Shown one piece after another: positions 18,118-26,326 of a DNA stretch of 64,000 nt. The notes beneath the pieces are model-generated. The model saw only the letters and a program-made list of their open reading frames with translations. It had not been told where the DNA came from and searched no databases. A program made the position numbers and the translations under genes. Every line of letters starts with the position of its first letter. Positions within the stretch are counted from its first letter, which is position 1. The stretch is from Candidatus Muiribacterium halophilum (GTDB lineage: Bacteria; Muiribacteriota; Muiribacteriia; Muiribacteriales; Muiribacteriaceae): assembly GCA_023228995.1 (NCBI GenBank), contig JALOAD010000006.1, positions 1 to 64,000 on the forward strand. Direction: 5' to 3'.

Positions 18118-18554
18118 TAATAACCTACCGGCCCATACTCTTTATCAAAAGCAGTATGAATTTTTTCTTCAACATCAAGAAAATATTTTTTACTTATCAT
18201 AAGATTTAATGGATATTTAAAAGTTTTGAGACCTTTATCCCATTTTGTAGTTATTTTAACATTATAAAGAAGTTGTTCACCTTTAACTGGAGAATATTCA
18301 ACTTCATAATAATAATTATCATCAGGTTCAGAGAATCTCCCTTTTTCAGGTAATATATCTTTTGGATTTTGATAAACAGCTTCAAGATATTCTTCAGCAA
18401 GACTTTGTGTTAAAAATATTGCTTTAAAATAATCAGCTTCTGCATTAGTACCTTTAGATGAGAAAATAAACATAGAAAGTACAGTTCCACCTGCAACAAC
18501 AAGTATTACAAGCGTAATCATAAGTTCTGTTAGTGTAAAACCTTTATTTTTCAT
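18117..18554 (-). CDS. Type IV prepilin-like protein (PilV-like)
   Basis: 145 aa. KGFTLTELMITLVILVV is a textbook prepilin peptidase site: cleavage after Gly leaves an N-methylated Phe and keeps Glu5 of the mature protein. The globular part contains ADYFKAIFLTQSLAEEYLEA, as in PilV/GspI-type minor pilins. First gene of the two-gene unit. The region upstream is shared with the divergent glycosyltransferase gene. Confidence 0.85.
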   Translation of the reverse strand: MKNKGFTLTELMITLVILVVAGGTVLSMFIFSSKGTNAEADYFKAIFLTQSLAEEYLEAVYQNPKDILPEKGRFSEPDDNYYYEVEYSPVKGEQLLYNVKITTKWDKGLKTFKYPLNLMISKKYFLDVEEKIHTAFDKEYGPVGY

Positions 18555-18615
18555 ATAAATTATTATATCATAAAAATTGTTAATTGCAATATTGTAATAT
18601 TTTTTTGGAGGAATT

Positions 18616-19674
18616 TTGAAAAAAGTCGTTATTTTAAGTAATTCATTTATTTCTAAAAATGGTTGGGGAACTGTCGCATTTAATTTATCTAATCAATTAA
18701 AAAAAAATAAAAATTACGATGTTTTTGAATTGGAAGTTTATTGCAAATTTAATAAATGGTATAAAGGTCTTTTAAATATATATAATTATTTAAAAGTTTT
18801 TTTCTTTAATTATAAAAAAATAACTTCAAGTGATTATATAATTTGTGTTTGTGAACCTCTTTTTTTTTTAGGTTATATAGCAAAGATATTTAATAAAAAA
18901 ATAATACTTTTAATTTATGGATATGGTACATATATTTATACTCCTTTTGTTAAATTTCCCAAAAAATATTTATATTTATTTTTTTCTAAAAAGATTGATT
19001 ATATAATTGTTTCAAGTGAATTTTCTTTAAAAAAACTTAGAGAATGGTATAAAGGAAAAGCTTCAGTTATTAGTCTTGGAGTAAGTGTTAATGAATATTT
19101 TCCTATAGAATTAAAAAAAGAGTTTGATTTTATATATGTTGGTGCATTAAAAAAAAGGAAGGGATTTGAAGTTTTATTTGAAGCTTTTAAAAAACTTTTG
19201 ATAAAATTCCCAAACGCTAGATTATGTATAGTTGCAAAAAAACCTAAATTTACTTCTAAAACTGAAGATATTTTTAATTTAATAAAAAGTAATAATTTAA
19301 TATTTAAAGAAAAAGTTTCTCATAAAGACCTTATAGAATTGTATTCAAAGTCTAAATGTAATATATTGCCTAGTGTTAATTTAAAATATAGTTTTGAAGG
19401 TTTTGGTCTTGTGCATTTGGAAGCTAATGCTTGTGGAATTCCAAGTATTGGAACTTCTCAGTCTGCTAATGAAGATATTATAAAAAACAATTATAATGGT
19501 TTTTTATGTAAACAAAATGATATTTTGGATTTATATGAAAAAATGAAAATTATAGTTGAAAATAGTGCGATATTAAAAGAAATGTCAAAAAATGCAATTG
19601 ATAACTCAAAAAGATTTAGTTGGGAAAAAACAGCTGAAAAACTCTTTGATGTTATGGAGGGAAAAAAGCATTGA
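18616..19674 (+). CDS. Family 4 glycosyltransferase
   Basis: 352 aa. GT-B fold retaining transferase: IYVGALKKRKGFEVLFEAF in the C-terminal half and the EGFGLVHLE (E-x7-E) nucleotide-sugar motif, then GIPSIGT. N-terminal KNGWGTVAFNLSNQL is the acceptor-side glycine loop. TTG start with TTGGAGGA before it. First gene of a plus-strand glycan locus (to 26326). Its stop overlaps the next gene (TTGA). Sugar specificity cannot be read from sequence. Confidence 0.88.
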   Translation: MKKVVILSNSFISKNGWGTVAFNLSNQLKKNKNYDVFELEVYCKFNKWYKGLLNIYNYLKVFFFNYKKITSSDYIICVCEPLFFLGYIAKIFNKKIILLIYGYGTYIYTPFVKFPKKYLYLFFSKKIDYIIVSSEFSLKKLREWYKGKASVISLGVSVNEYFPIELKKEFDFIYVGALKKRKGFEVLFEAFKKLLIKFPNARLCIVAKKPKFTSKTEDIFNLIKSNNLIFKEKVSHKDLIELYSKSKCNILPSVNLKYSFEGFGLVHLEANACGIPSIGTSQSANEDIIKNNYNGFLCKQNDILDLYEKMKIIVENSAILKEMSKNAIDNSKRFSWEKTAEKLFDVMEGKKH

Positions 19675-20405
19675 TTTTAAAAAAAATATTTTCAAGATTA
19701 AAATTTACATATAATCTTATATTTTCTAAATATAAAGATTTAACAATAGAGACTAATTCTGATTTATGGTGGGAAAAAAAGAAAAATTTTATTCCTGGTC
19801 AAATGAGTGAATGGCAAAATATACGATTTTTAATTATAAAAAAAGAAATTACAAAAAAATCTACAGTTAAAGATATTGGTTGTGGAGATGGTTCTATACT
19901 TATAAATCTTTTAAAACAAAAAAAATTAAAAAAAGCTTATGGTATTGATAATTCAAAATATATGCTTGATTGTATAAAAAAACACGGTATAAGTTCAATT
20001 TATTTTGATTTTTTAAAAAACGAAAATTACAATATTATTCCTCAAACTGATTATACTTTAGTTTTAGAAGTTTTAGAACATCTTTTAAAACCTGAAAAAG
20101 TTTTGCTGGAATTATTGAGTAAAACTAATAAAAAACTGATATTTTCTATTCCAAATACTGGATTTATCGGTCATAGATTAAGACTTTTATTTGGAAGTTT
20201 TCCATATCAGTGGATTTTAAATCCATCAGATCATATAAGATATTGGACATATAGAGATTTGATATATTGGCTTAAACAATTGAAAATAAATAAAAAAAGT
20301 AAAATATGTTTTTATGAAGGAATTCCAATGTTAAAAGATATTTTTCCTTCACTTTTTGCAATGGGATTTATAGTTATTATTGATAATCAAGAGGATATTA
20401 AATGA
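19671..20405 (+). CDS. SAM-dependent methyltransferase (class I)
   Basis: 244 aa. Motif I VKDIGCGDGSILINLL, acidic post-I AYGIDNSKYM and motif VLEVLEHLLKPEKVL are class I signatures close to MetW/Methyltransf_11 types. The segment PNTGFIGHRLRLLFGSFPYQW, then HIRYWTYRDL, is common in methyltransferases of polysaccharide clusters. TTG start overlaps the preceding stop. GGAGGG lies 9 nt upstream. Probably methylates a glycan or glycolipid. Confidence 0.85.
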   Translation: MILKKIFSRLKFTYNLIFSKYKDLTIETNSDLWWEKKKNFIPGQMSEWQNIRFLIIKKEITKKSTVKDIGCGDGSILINLLKQKKLKKAYGIDNSKYMLDCIKKHGISSIYFDFLKNENYNIIPQTDYTLVLEVLEHLLKPEKVLLELLSKTNKKLIFSIPNTGFIGHRLRLLFGSFPYQWILNPSDHIRYWTYRDLIYWLKQLKINKKSKICFYEGIPMLKDIFPSLFAMGFIVIIDNQEDIK

Positions 20406-21322
20406 AAAATATTAAAACTAAGAATATTATTAATTGTCCATTATGTAAGAAAAATAAAACTAACATTATCTATGATTTTAATAAATACAAAATATTAAAA
20501 TGTAAAAATTGTGGATTTTGTTATTTATCACCAAGACCAGTATCAGCAGAAGAACTTTACAAAAACGATTATTTTGATGAAAAATATTCTCTTGAAAAAT
20601 CTGATTTTCAGGAAATTAACAAAAAAATAAATGAAAATAAAGCAATGATTAAAAATGTGCTTAAATTTAAAAAAAATGGAGAATTTCTCGAGATTGGCTC
20701 AAATTATGGTTTTTTTCTTGCAGTAGCTTCTGCAAATGGTTTTAATACAACAGGTGTTGAGATTAATAGCAGATGTGCTGAATTTGCTGAAAAAGTATTA
20801 AATCTTAAAATAGTTAATGAAAATATTGAAAATGTAAATTTTCCAGAAAAAAAATTTGATGTAATATTTATGAGTCATGTTCTTGAACATTTTGATAATG
20901 TTATAGATAAATTTAAAAAAATTAATTCATGGTTAAAGGATGATGGAATTATTGTTATAAAAGTACCTGATTTTGAATGTTTGGAATCAAAAAGAGATAA
21001 AGAAAAATATCGTGGTTTAAGTGTTCCATATCATTATTCTCATTTTACTTTAAAAACACTGAAAAAATTAGCTAATATAATTTCTTTGAAAGTTATATTT
21101 ATTGATATTTGGATTGATTATAAGGTTTCAGAAAAAATTTTTTTCATGAAAAAATTAATAAAAAAGCAAAATGAACAATTAAAGTTTGATAGCGAAAAAT
21201 TAAATATTCCTAAAGTTTATTATAAAGAAGATTTTATTTCTAAACTTAAACATTTTATAAAAACAAAATTGTTATTCTATTTTAGAGGAAGATCAATTAC
21301 TGTTATAATGAAAAAAAAGTGA
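20402..21322 (+). CDS. Methyltransferase with N-terminal zinc ribbon
   Basis: 306 aa. Residues 10-45 hold CPLCKK and CKNCGFCYLSPRP, a zinc-ribbon entry domain typical of sugar C- or O-methyltransferases. The class I core follows (FLEIGSNYGFFLAVA, TTGVEINSRC, MSHVLEHFDN). ATGA overlap with the preceding gene. The C-terminal 70 residues are basic and may touch the membrane (KHFIKTKLLFYF). Likely acts on nucleotide-linked or lipid-linked sugar. Confidence 0.85.
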   Translation: MKNIKTKNIINCPLCKKNKTNIIYDFNKYKILKCKNCGFCYLSPRPVSAEELYKNDYFDEKYSLEKSDFQEINKKINENKAMIKNVLKFKKNGEFLEIGSNYGFFLAVASANGFNTTGVEINSRCAEFAEKVLNLKIVNENIENVNFPEKKFDVIFMSHVLEHFDNVIDKFKKINSWLKDDGIIVIKVPDFECLESKRDKEKYRGLSVPYHYSHFTLKTLKKLANIISLKVIFIDIWIDYKVSEKIFFMKKLIKKQNEQLKFDSEKLNIPKVYYKEDFISKLKHFIKTKLLFYFRGRSITVIMKKK

Positions 21323-21332
21323 GAAATTATTT

Positions 21333-22580
21333 TTGAATTTAAATATAAAAAATAATCTAAATTATATTTTTAAAAATTTTTCAGTTCTTTTTTTATTTAA
21401 TTCTTTATCTTTAATAATAAGTTTTTTATTTAATATTATATTGTTATCCCTTATAGAACAAAATGTATATGGTCAATACAAATATTACTTATCAATATTT
21501 GCAATGCTTTCAATCTTTTCTTTTTCAGGATTTAATGAAGCTTATTTACGAGATGTTTCTAAAAAAAATGAAGGAACTTTATATATAATATTAAAATTTA
21601 AGTTAAAAGTTTCTATTATTTTTTTATTATTATTCCTGATCGCTTCTCTGATTTTGTTTTATATTAATTATAATATTTTATATTTTACATTAATAGTATG
21701 TGTTTTTTATATACCATATTATGTTTTTGATGTTTTTAAATCATATTATTCAGGAAAACAGAAATTTAGAAAAATTGCTTTAATTAATTTTGTTAAAAAT
21801 ATATTAATTTTTTTGGTTATTTATGTATTTTTAAAATATGTAGAAGTAAAAAATGGAATTACTTTGATTTTGCTTTATTTATTGATTTCTTCAATAATTA
21901 ACAGTTATTTTTTGTTTAAAATAAAGAAAGAAATATCAAAGAGTAAAGATATTAAAAGAAACAATGACAGTTTAGAATTTGGCAAAAAAATAAGTTATCT
22001 TAACTTTTTTGTTTTATTACTTGGAAATACTGATAATTTGCTTTTAAAATATTTTTATGATTACAAAACTATCGCAATATATTCTACAGCAATGGTTTTT
22101 ATGCTTTTTATAAAATCTGCTGAATCAAGTTTTATAAGTATTTTAACTCCAATTTTTTATAAATATTCGAATTTAACTGAAACTTTTAGAAAAAACTATA
22201 AAAAATTTTTAATAATATTCTTTTTTTCAACTATATTAGCAATAATTAGTTATTTCTTATTTCCAATTGTTTCGAGAATTATTCTACCTGAAAAATATTT
22301 TGAGTCTATTAAATATGCAAATATAATGATATTTTATGTTTTGATGTTTGGAACTATGAATTTAATGTTTCAAAATCTTTTGATAGTAAATAAAAAATTA
22401 AAAAAAAGTTTTTATTTAAATTTAATTGTATCAATTATAAGAGCTTTACTTATGATTATTTTGTGTAAATATTATGGAATTTATGGTTTAGTATATTCAA
22501 CATGTTTTTGTTATGTTTTAGGATTAATATTTGCTTTTATATTTATTAATGACGAGATAAAAAAGGATGTAATGATATGA
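21333..22580 (+). CDS. Wzx-like polysaccharide flippase
   Basis: 415 aa with about 12 hydrophobic segments and YGQYKYYLSIFAMLSIFSFSGFNEAYLRD near the start, as in PST/MOP-type oligosaccharide flippases that move lipid-linked repeat units to the outer leaflet. TTG start with only a weak ribosome site (GTGAG). Its 3' end carries a sequence that recurs 781 bp downstream at the end of the next methyltransferase gene, so this junction has been duplicated. Confidence 0.85.
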   Translation: MNLNIKNNLNYIFKNFSVLFLFNSLSLIISFLFNIILLSLIEQNVYGQYKYYLSIFAMLSIFSFSGFNEAYLRDVSKKNEGTLYIILKFKLKVSIIFLLLFLIASLILFYINYNILYFTLIVCVFYIPYYVFDVFKSYYSGKQKFRKIALINFVKNILIFLVIYVFLKYVEVKNGITLILLYLLISSIINSYFLFKIKKEISKSKDIKRNNDSLEFGKKISYLNFFVLLLGNTDNLLLKYFYDYKTIAIYSTAMVFMLFIKSAESSFISILTPIFYKYSNLTETFRKNYKKFLIIFFFSTILAIISYFLFPIVSRIILPEKYFESIKYANIMIFYVLMFGTMNLMFQNLLIVNKKLKKSFYLNLIVSIIRALLMIILCKYYGIYGLVYSTCFCYVLGLIFAFIFINDEIKKDVMI

Positions 22581-22618
22581 AAATTAAATTATTTTGTGAC
22601 AATAGGGAGTTGTTTTAG
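22577..22618 (+). pseudogene. Truncated copy of GNAT gene 5' end
   Basis: Reads MKIKLFCDNRELF then TAG. The intact GNAT gene at 23358 begins MKIKLFCDNRDLFCAKDF. The DNA match covers about 22559-22616 against 23340-23397 with only three differences, so this is a recent duplicate of the gene start that is broken after 13 codons. Confidence 0.85.
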
Positions 22619-22671
22619 CTAGTTTATTTGGATTAATACTTATGAAATCAAATAAAAAATATAGTAAATAA
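22609..22671 (+). pseudogene. C-terminal remnant of a membrane protein
   Basis: One frame reads VVLASLFGLILMKSNKKYSK then TAA, a hydrophobic helix plus basic tail as at the end of a polytopic membrane protein. It is fused directly to the broken GNAT start and has no start of its own. Probably carried in with the downstream methyltransferase gene. Confidence 0.5.
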
Positions 22672-22684
22672 GGAGTATAATAGT

Positions 22685-23353
22685 TTGTTAACTTTTTCAT
22701 CTTTAAAATTTAAATTAATGAAGTATTTTTCAAGAAGAGTTTTGATGAAAAACTTGAATTTATATATCGATAGTTTAAAAGAAAATAATATTAAAGTGTT
22801 AAATATTGGAAGTGGTGGAGCGTTTGGAAAATTAATTAATTTGGTAAATAAATTTGATGTTGTAAATATTGATTTTGATGAAAATAAAAAACCAGATATT
22901 TTATTTGATATAATGTCAGCACCTTTAAAAGACAATTTATTTCACAGTATTTTTTTTCTTGAAGTATTAGAACATGTAAAAAATCCTTTTAAAGCAATTG
23001 AAGAAATTAAGCGATTGCTAAAACCAGGAGGTGAATTAATATTGAGCGTTCCATTTGTTTACCCAGAACATGATATACCTCATGATTATTTTAGATTCAC
23101 CAAATATGGTATTAAACTTCTTCTTAAAGATTTTGATATTATAAAAATCGAAAAAAGAAGCGATTTTATTCATACTATTATAATTCTTCTTTTTAGGCTT
23201 CAAATGTCAAAATACAAAAGTGATAGAATTATTGGAGTTTTTTTGATTGCTCCAATATTATTTTGTTATCCTGTTTTTTATATTTTATCTAAACTTATTA
23301 AAACTGATTATTTTTCAAGTGGTTTCTTTGTAATAGCAAAAAAAAGGATGTAA
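22685..23353 (+). CDS. SAM-dependent methyltransferase (type 11-like)
   Basis: 222 aa. VLNIGSGGAFGKLINLV, VVNIDFDENKKPDI, FFLEVLEHVKNPFKAI and LLKPGGELILSVPF are class I methyltransferase motifs. The HDIPHDYFRFT segment is seen in surface-glycan cluster members. TTG start with AAGGAG 9 nt upstream. The gene lies exactly between two copies of a 58-bp sequence, which suggests it was inserted between the flippase and GNAT genes. Confidence 0.82.
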   Translation: MLTFSSLKFKLMKYFSRRVLMKNLNLYIDSLKENNIKVLNIGSGGAFGKLINLVNKFDVVNIDFDENKKPDILFDIMSAPLKDNLFHSIFFLEVLEHVKNPFKAIEEIKRLLKPGGELILSVPFVYPEHDIPHDYFRFTKYGIKLLLKDFDIIKIEKRSDFIHTIIILLFRLQMSKYKSDRIIGVFLIAPILFCYPVFYILSKLIKTDYFSSGFFVIAKKRM

Positions 23354-23357
23354 TTAT

Positions 23358-23774
23358 ATGAAAATTAAATTATTTTGTGATAATAGGGATTTGTTTTGTG
23401 CAAAAGATTTTCTTGGTTTATATATTAAAGCTGGATGGTGGGGTGAAAATTCAAAAAAAGATCTTTTTTATATTCAAAATATAATGGAAAACTCTTTTCC
23501 GTTTGTAGGTGTTTTTGATAATGATAAAATAATTGGTATGGGAAGAGCAATTAGTGATAAGGTAAGTGATGCTTATATTCAGGATATTTTTGTACTTGAA
23601 CAATATCGTGGAAAAGGTTTGGGTAAAAAACTTGTAAATAATATAATAAATTTTCTTCAAAATAATGAAATATCATGGATTGGTCTTATTGCAAAACCTG
23701 GAAAAACTATTTTTTATGAAAATATAGGTTTTGAAAAAATGAAAGATTTTTCCCCTATGTTATATGAAAAATAA
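23358..23774 (+). CDS. GNAT-family N-acetyltransferase
   Basis: 138 aa. Acetyl-CoA motif A is EQYRGKGLGKKLVNNI. A central beta-strand region ends AYIQDIFVLE, and the C-terminus IFYENIGFEKMKDFSPMLY matches small GNAT proteins. Could acetylate an amino sugar or a small molecule. The gene overlaps the next by 11 nt. Its 5' end is the source or sister of the broken copy at 22577. Confidence 0.85.
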   Translation: MKIKLFCDNRDLFCAKDFLGLYIKAGWWGENSKKDLFYIQNIMENSFPFVGVFDNDKIIGMGRAISDKVSDAYIQDIFVLEQYRGKGLGKKLVNNIINFLQNNEISWIGLIAKPGKTIFYENIGFEKMKDFSPMLYEK

Positions 23775-25386
23775 AAATCTTATAAATATACTTAATGAAT
23801 ATATAATTTTTTTTGAAATTAATAGATTTTGTCAGGAAGATAAACTTTCGCATAATGGAAGACTTTGTTACTATTGGACTATTTGCAATTTTCTAAAAAA
23901 AAACACAGATTTTGAAAGTATTGAATTTAATAATATTTCCAAACAAATATTTTTAAATATTAAAAAAAATAAATTCGGAGATACAATAATATTTCCTGGT
24001 TTAGAAAATCGTAAAAATTATTCTACAAACTCTATTGATTGTGGAATATTTTTAGATAGTTTTTTTGACTATATAGAATATAGTGATAAAAAAGAGTATT
24101 TAAATTTAGCTGATAAAGTATTTGAAGAATATGCAATAAAAAAAATATCAGCAGATAATTTGTTACATAATCAAAATTTATGGCTTTTAGCTGGAATTTC
24201 TAGATATATTAAAGAAAGAGATAAAATTTCTGAATATAAATTACTTGTAAAAAAAAAATTAGATGAATGGTTTTTGAATATAAATTCGGATGGTAGCTTT
24301 TCATATTATGGAAAATATTCGAATAAAGGTCTTTCAGGAATAAGTCCTTATTATCACTCTCGTTGCACTGCTTTTTCATGGTATATAATAAAAAACCTTG
24401 GATTAGATGTTGAAGAATATATTGTTAAGTTAAAAAAAACTACTGAATTTTTATGTATTATGTATAGGGATGATTTAAAAAAAGAAATTTGTCTTGAATC
24501 TAAAAGGTATTATTTTAACTCAGAATTTGAATTTGGAAGTTTACCTTATGATCTTTATTGTTTTTATAAAATGTATGATTATACAAAAGATTTAATATGG
24601 AAAAAAAGGTTTTCTATTATATTTAATAAATTCATAAAATCTAATTATTTTCAAGAAAAAGATAATTGGCAATGTGATATTATGAGATGTTCTCATGGAG
24701 CATGGCTTTGTAGAATACCGTATGATTTTTATAAAAGTTTAGAAAAATATGAAGATAAAGAATTTTCTTTATTTGAATTAAATTATAAGAATGATTTTAT
24801 TAAAAGTTTTTTTATAAATTTTAAAAAATATTTTGTTATTTTAAAAAAAACATCTATAAATCCAATATCTGGTGGGAGAGTTTGTGGTTTGGTTTTATAT
24901 AGTGAAAAATTAAATATAAATGATATAAGTTACAGATATTGTTTACATTATTATAAAAAAGGCTTTTTTATAAGTAATTTTAAGTATTTAATTGATGATA
25001 TGAAAGGAGAAATGAAAAATATAATTTATGCTATATTTGATTCATTTTTTCATAAAAAGCGATTTAGACTTGCTTATATACAATTAAAATTAAATTTTTT
25101 TTCATATATTAGAACTTTATTTACTACTTTTTCATCAGAATTTGTATTAAATTTAAATATTATAGAAGAAAATCAGAATAGTATTACTTATTTTATTGAA
25201 ATTTGTGATATTAAAGGTAATAATAAAAAAGTAATTGGAGAGAGGAAAATTGAAAAAGAGCAATTAGAAATAAAAGTTTATGATATTATTTATAAAGAAA
25301 ATATAGGGAAGATATTTTTTAAAGGATTTGATAGTAAAATAAAAAAAGTGTTAAAAACTAATATAATCCACCGATTAAATGAATGA
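23764..25386 (+). CDS. Unknown protein, possible (alpha/alpha) toroid
   Basis: 540 aa, not recognised with confidence. The first 330 residues have repeated paired helices with aromatic and charged patches (LHNQNLWLLAGISRYI, SYYGKYSNKGLSGISPYYHS, MRCSHGAWLCRIPYDFY), resembling (alpha/alpha)6 toroid sugar lyases or epimerases. The C-terminal 180 residues look beta-rich, as in heparinase II/III-like enzymes. No signal peptide is visible, so it may act on cytoplasmic sugar precursors. Context in a glycan locus agrees, but no catalytic set could be assigned. Start overlaps the GNAT gene by 11 nt. Confidence 0.5.
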   Translation: MKNKNLINILNEYIIFFEINRFCQEDKLSHNGRLCYYWTICNFLKKNTDFESIEFNNISKQIFLNIKKNKFGDTIIFPGLENRKNYSTNSIDCGIFLDSFFDYIEYSDKKEYLNLADKVFEEYAIKKISADNLLHNQNLWLLAGISRYIKERDKISEYKLLVKKKLDEWFLNINSDGSFSYYGKYSNKGLSGISPYYHSRCTAFSWYIIKNLGLDVEEYIVKLKKTTEFLCIMYRDDLKKEICLESKRYYFNSEFEFGSLPYDLYCFYKMYDYTKDLIWKKRFSIIFNKFIKSNYFQEKDNWQCDIMRCSHGAWLCRIPYDFYKSLEKYEDKEFSLFELNYKNDFIKSFFINFKKYFVILKKTSINPISGGRVCGLVLYSEKLNINDISYRYCLHYYKKGFFISNFKYLIDDMKGEMKNIIYAIFDSFFHKKRFRLAYIQLKLNFFSYIRTLFTTFSSEFVLNLNIIEENQNSITYFIEICDIKGNNKKVIGERKIEKEQLEIKVYDIIYKENIGKIFFKGFDSKIKKVLKTNIIHRLNE

Positions 25387-25423
25387 TTTTATAAAAATAT
25401 GAATTAAAAACAAAGGATATTGC

Positions 25424-26326
25424 ATGAATGATTTTAAAAGTTTCGAGCTTAAAGATAGAGAGTATTTAGAAAAGTTTTTTTTAAAAGAAAATAATTTAAG
25501 ATTTTGTGAATTTAATTTTACAAATCTTTATTGTTGGGGTGAGATATATAAGATTTTGTGGAAAGAATTTAATAATTCTATACTTATGTATAATGGACTT
25601 GAGGATGTTATTTATTTTCCTCTTGGAGATGAATTTGAGGTTAAAGATATTATTAATATATCAGACTCTATGATAAAGCAGGGTAAAACTGGTAATTATA
25701 TGTTTGTACCGCATTATTATATTGAAAAATACAAAGAGGAATTATCTGATGATTTTAATATAATTGCTGATGAAAATAATTTTGATTATATTTATTTAAC
25801 AGAAAAACTCGCATTTTTAAAAGGCAGAAAACTTTCAAAGAAAAGAAATCTTATTTCTCAATTTGAGAGAAATATAGTTGATTATAAAAGTGAATTATTA
25901 AAAAAAGAATATAGCGAAGAATGTCTTAAACTTGCAAGAAAATGGTGTGAGGAAAGAATATGTGATTTATTAGGATTTACTGAAGAAATGTCTGCTATTA
26001 GAAGAGTTTTTGATAATTTTAATAAACTTTCTGTTGAAGGTATTGTTGTTAAAGTAGATGGAAAGATTGAAGCTTTTTCTATTTTTTCTAAATTATATGA
26101 AGATTGTTATGATATTCATTTTGAAAAATATAATTCTTCTATTAAAGGAATTGCTCAGATAATAAATAAAGATACTGCTGTTTATTTAAATGATAAATGC
26201 CAATATATTAATAGAGAACAGGATATGGGGATTTTAGGTCTTAAAAAAAGTAAAAGATCGTATTATCCAGATCTAATGCCAAAAAGTTATATATTGGAAA
26301 GAAAATCAAAGGAGATTTGTAAATGA
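25424..26326 (+). CDS. DUF2156/phosphatidylglycerol lysyltransferase-like protein
   Basis: 300 aa. CEFNFTNLYCWGEIYKI, FPLGDE, YLTEKLAFLKGRKLSKKRN and YINREQDMGILGLKKSKRSYYP are hallmarks of the PF09924-type tandem GNAT fold, a cytoplasmic family without the MprF membrane part. Members may transfer an aminoacyl or acyl group to a lipid or sugar. ATG follows AAAGGA. Its stop overlaps metH (ATGA), so it is transcribed with it, though a functional tie is not evident. Confidence 0.82.
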   Translation: MNDFKSFELKDREYLEKFFLKENNLRFCEFNFTNLYCWGEIYKILWKEFNNSILMYNGLEDVIYFPLGDEFEVKDIINISDSMIKQGKTGNYMFVPHYYIEKYKEELSDDFNIIADENNFDYIYLTEKLAFLKGRKLSKKRNLISQFERNIVDYKSELLKKEYSEECLKLARKWCEERICDLLGFTEEMSAIRRVFDNFNKLSVEGIVVKVDGKIEAFSIFSKLYEDCYDIHFEKYNSSIKGIAQIINKDTAVYLNDKCQYINREQDMGILGLKKSKRSYYPDLMPKSYILERKSKEICK

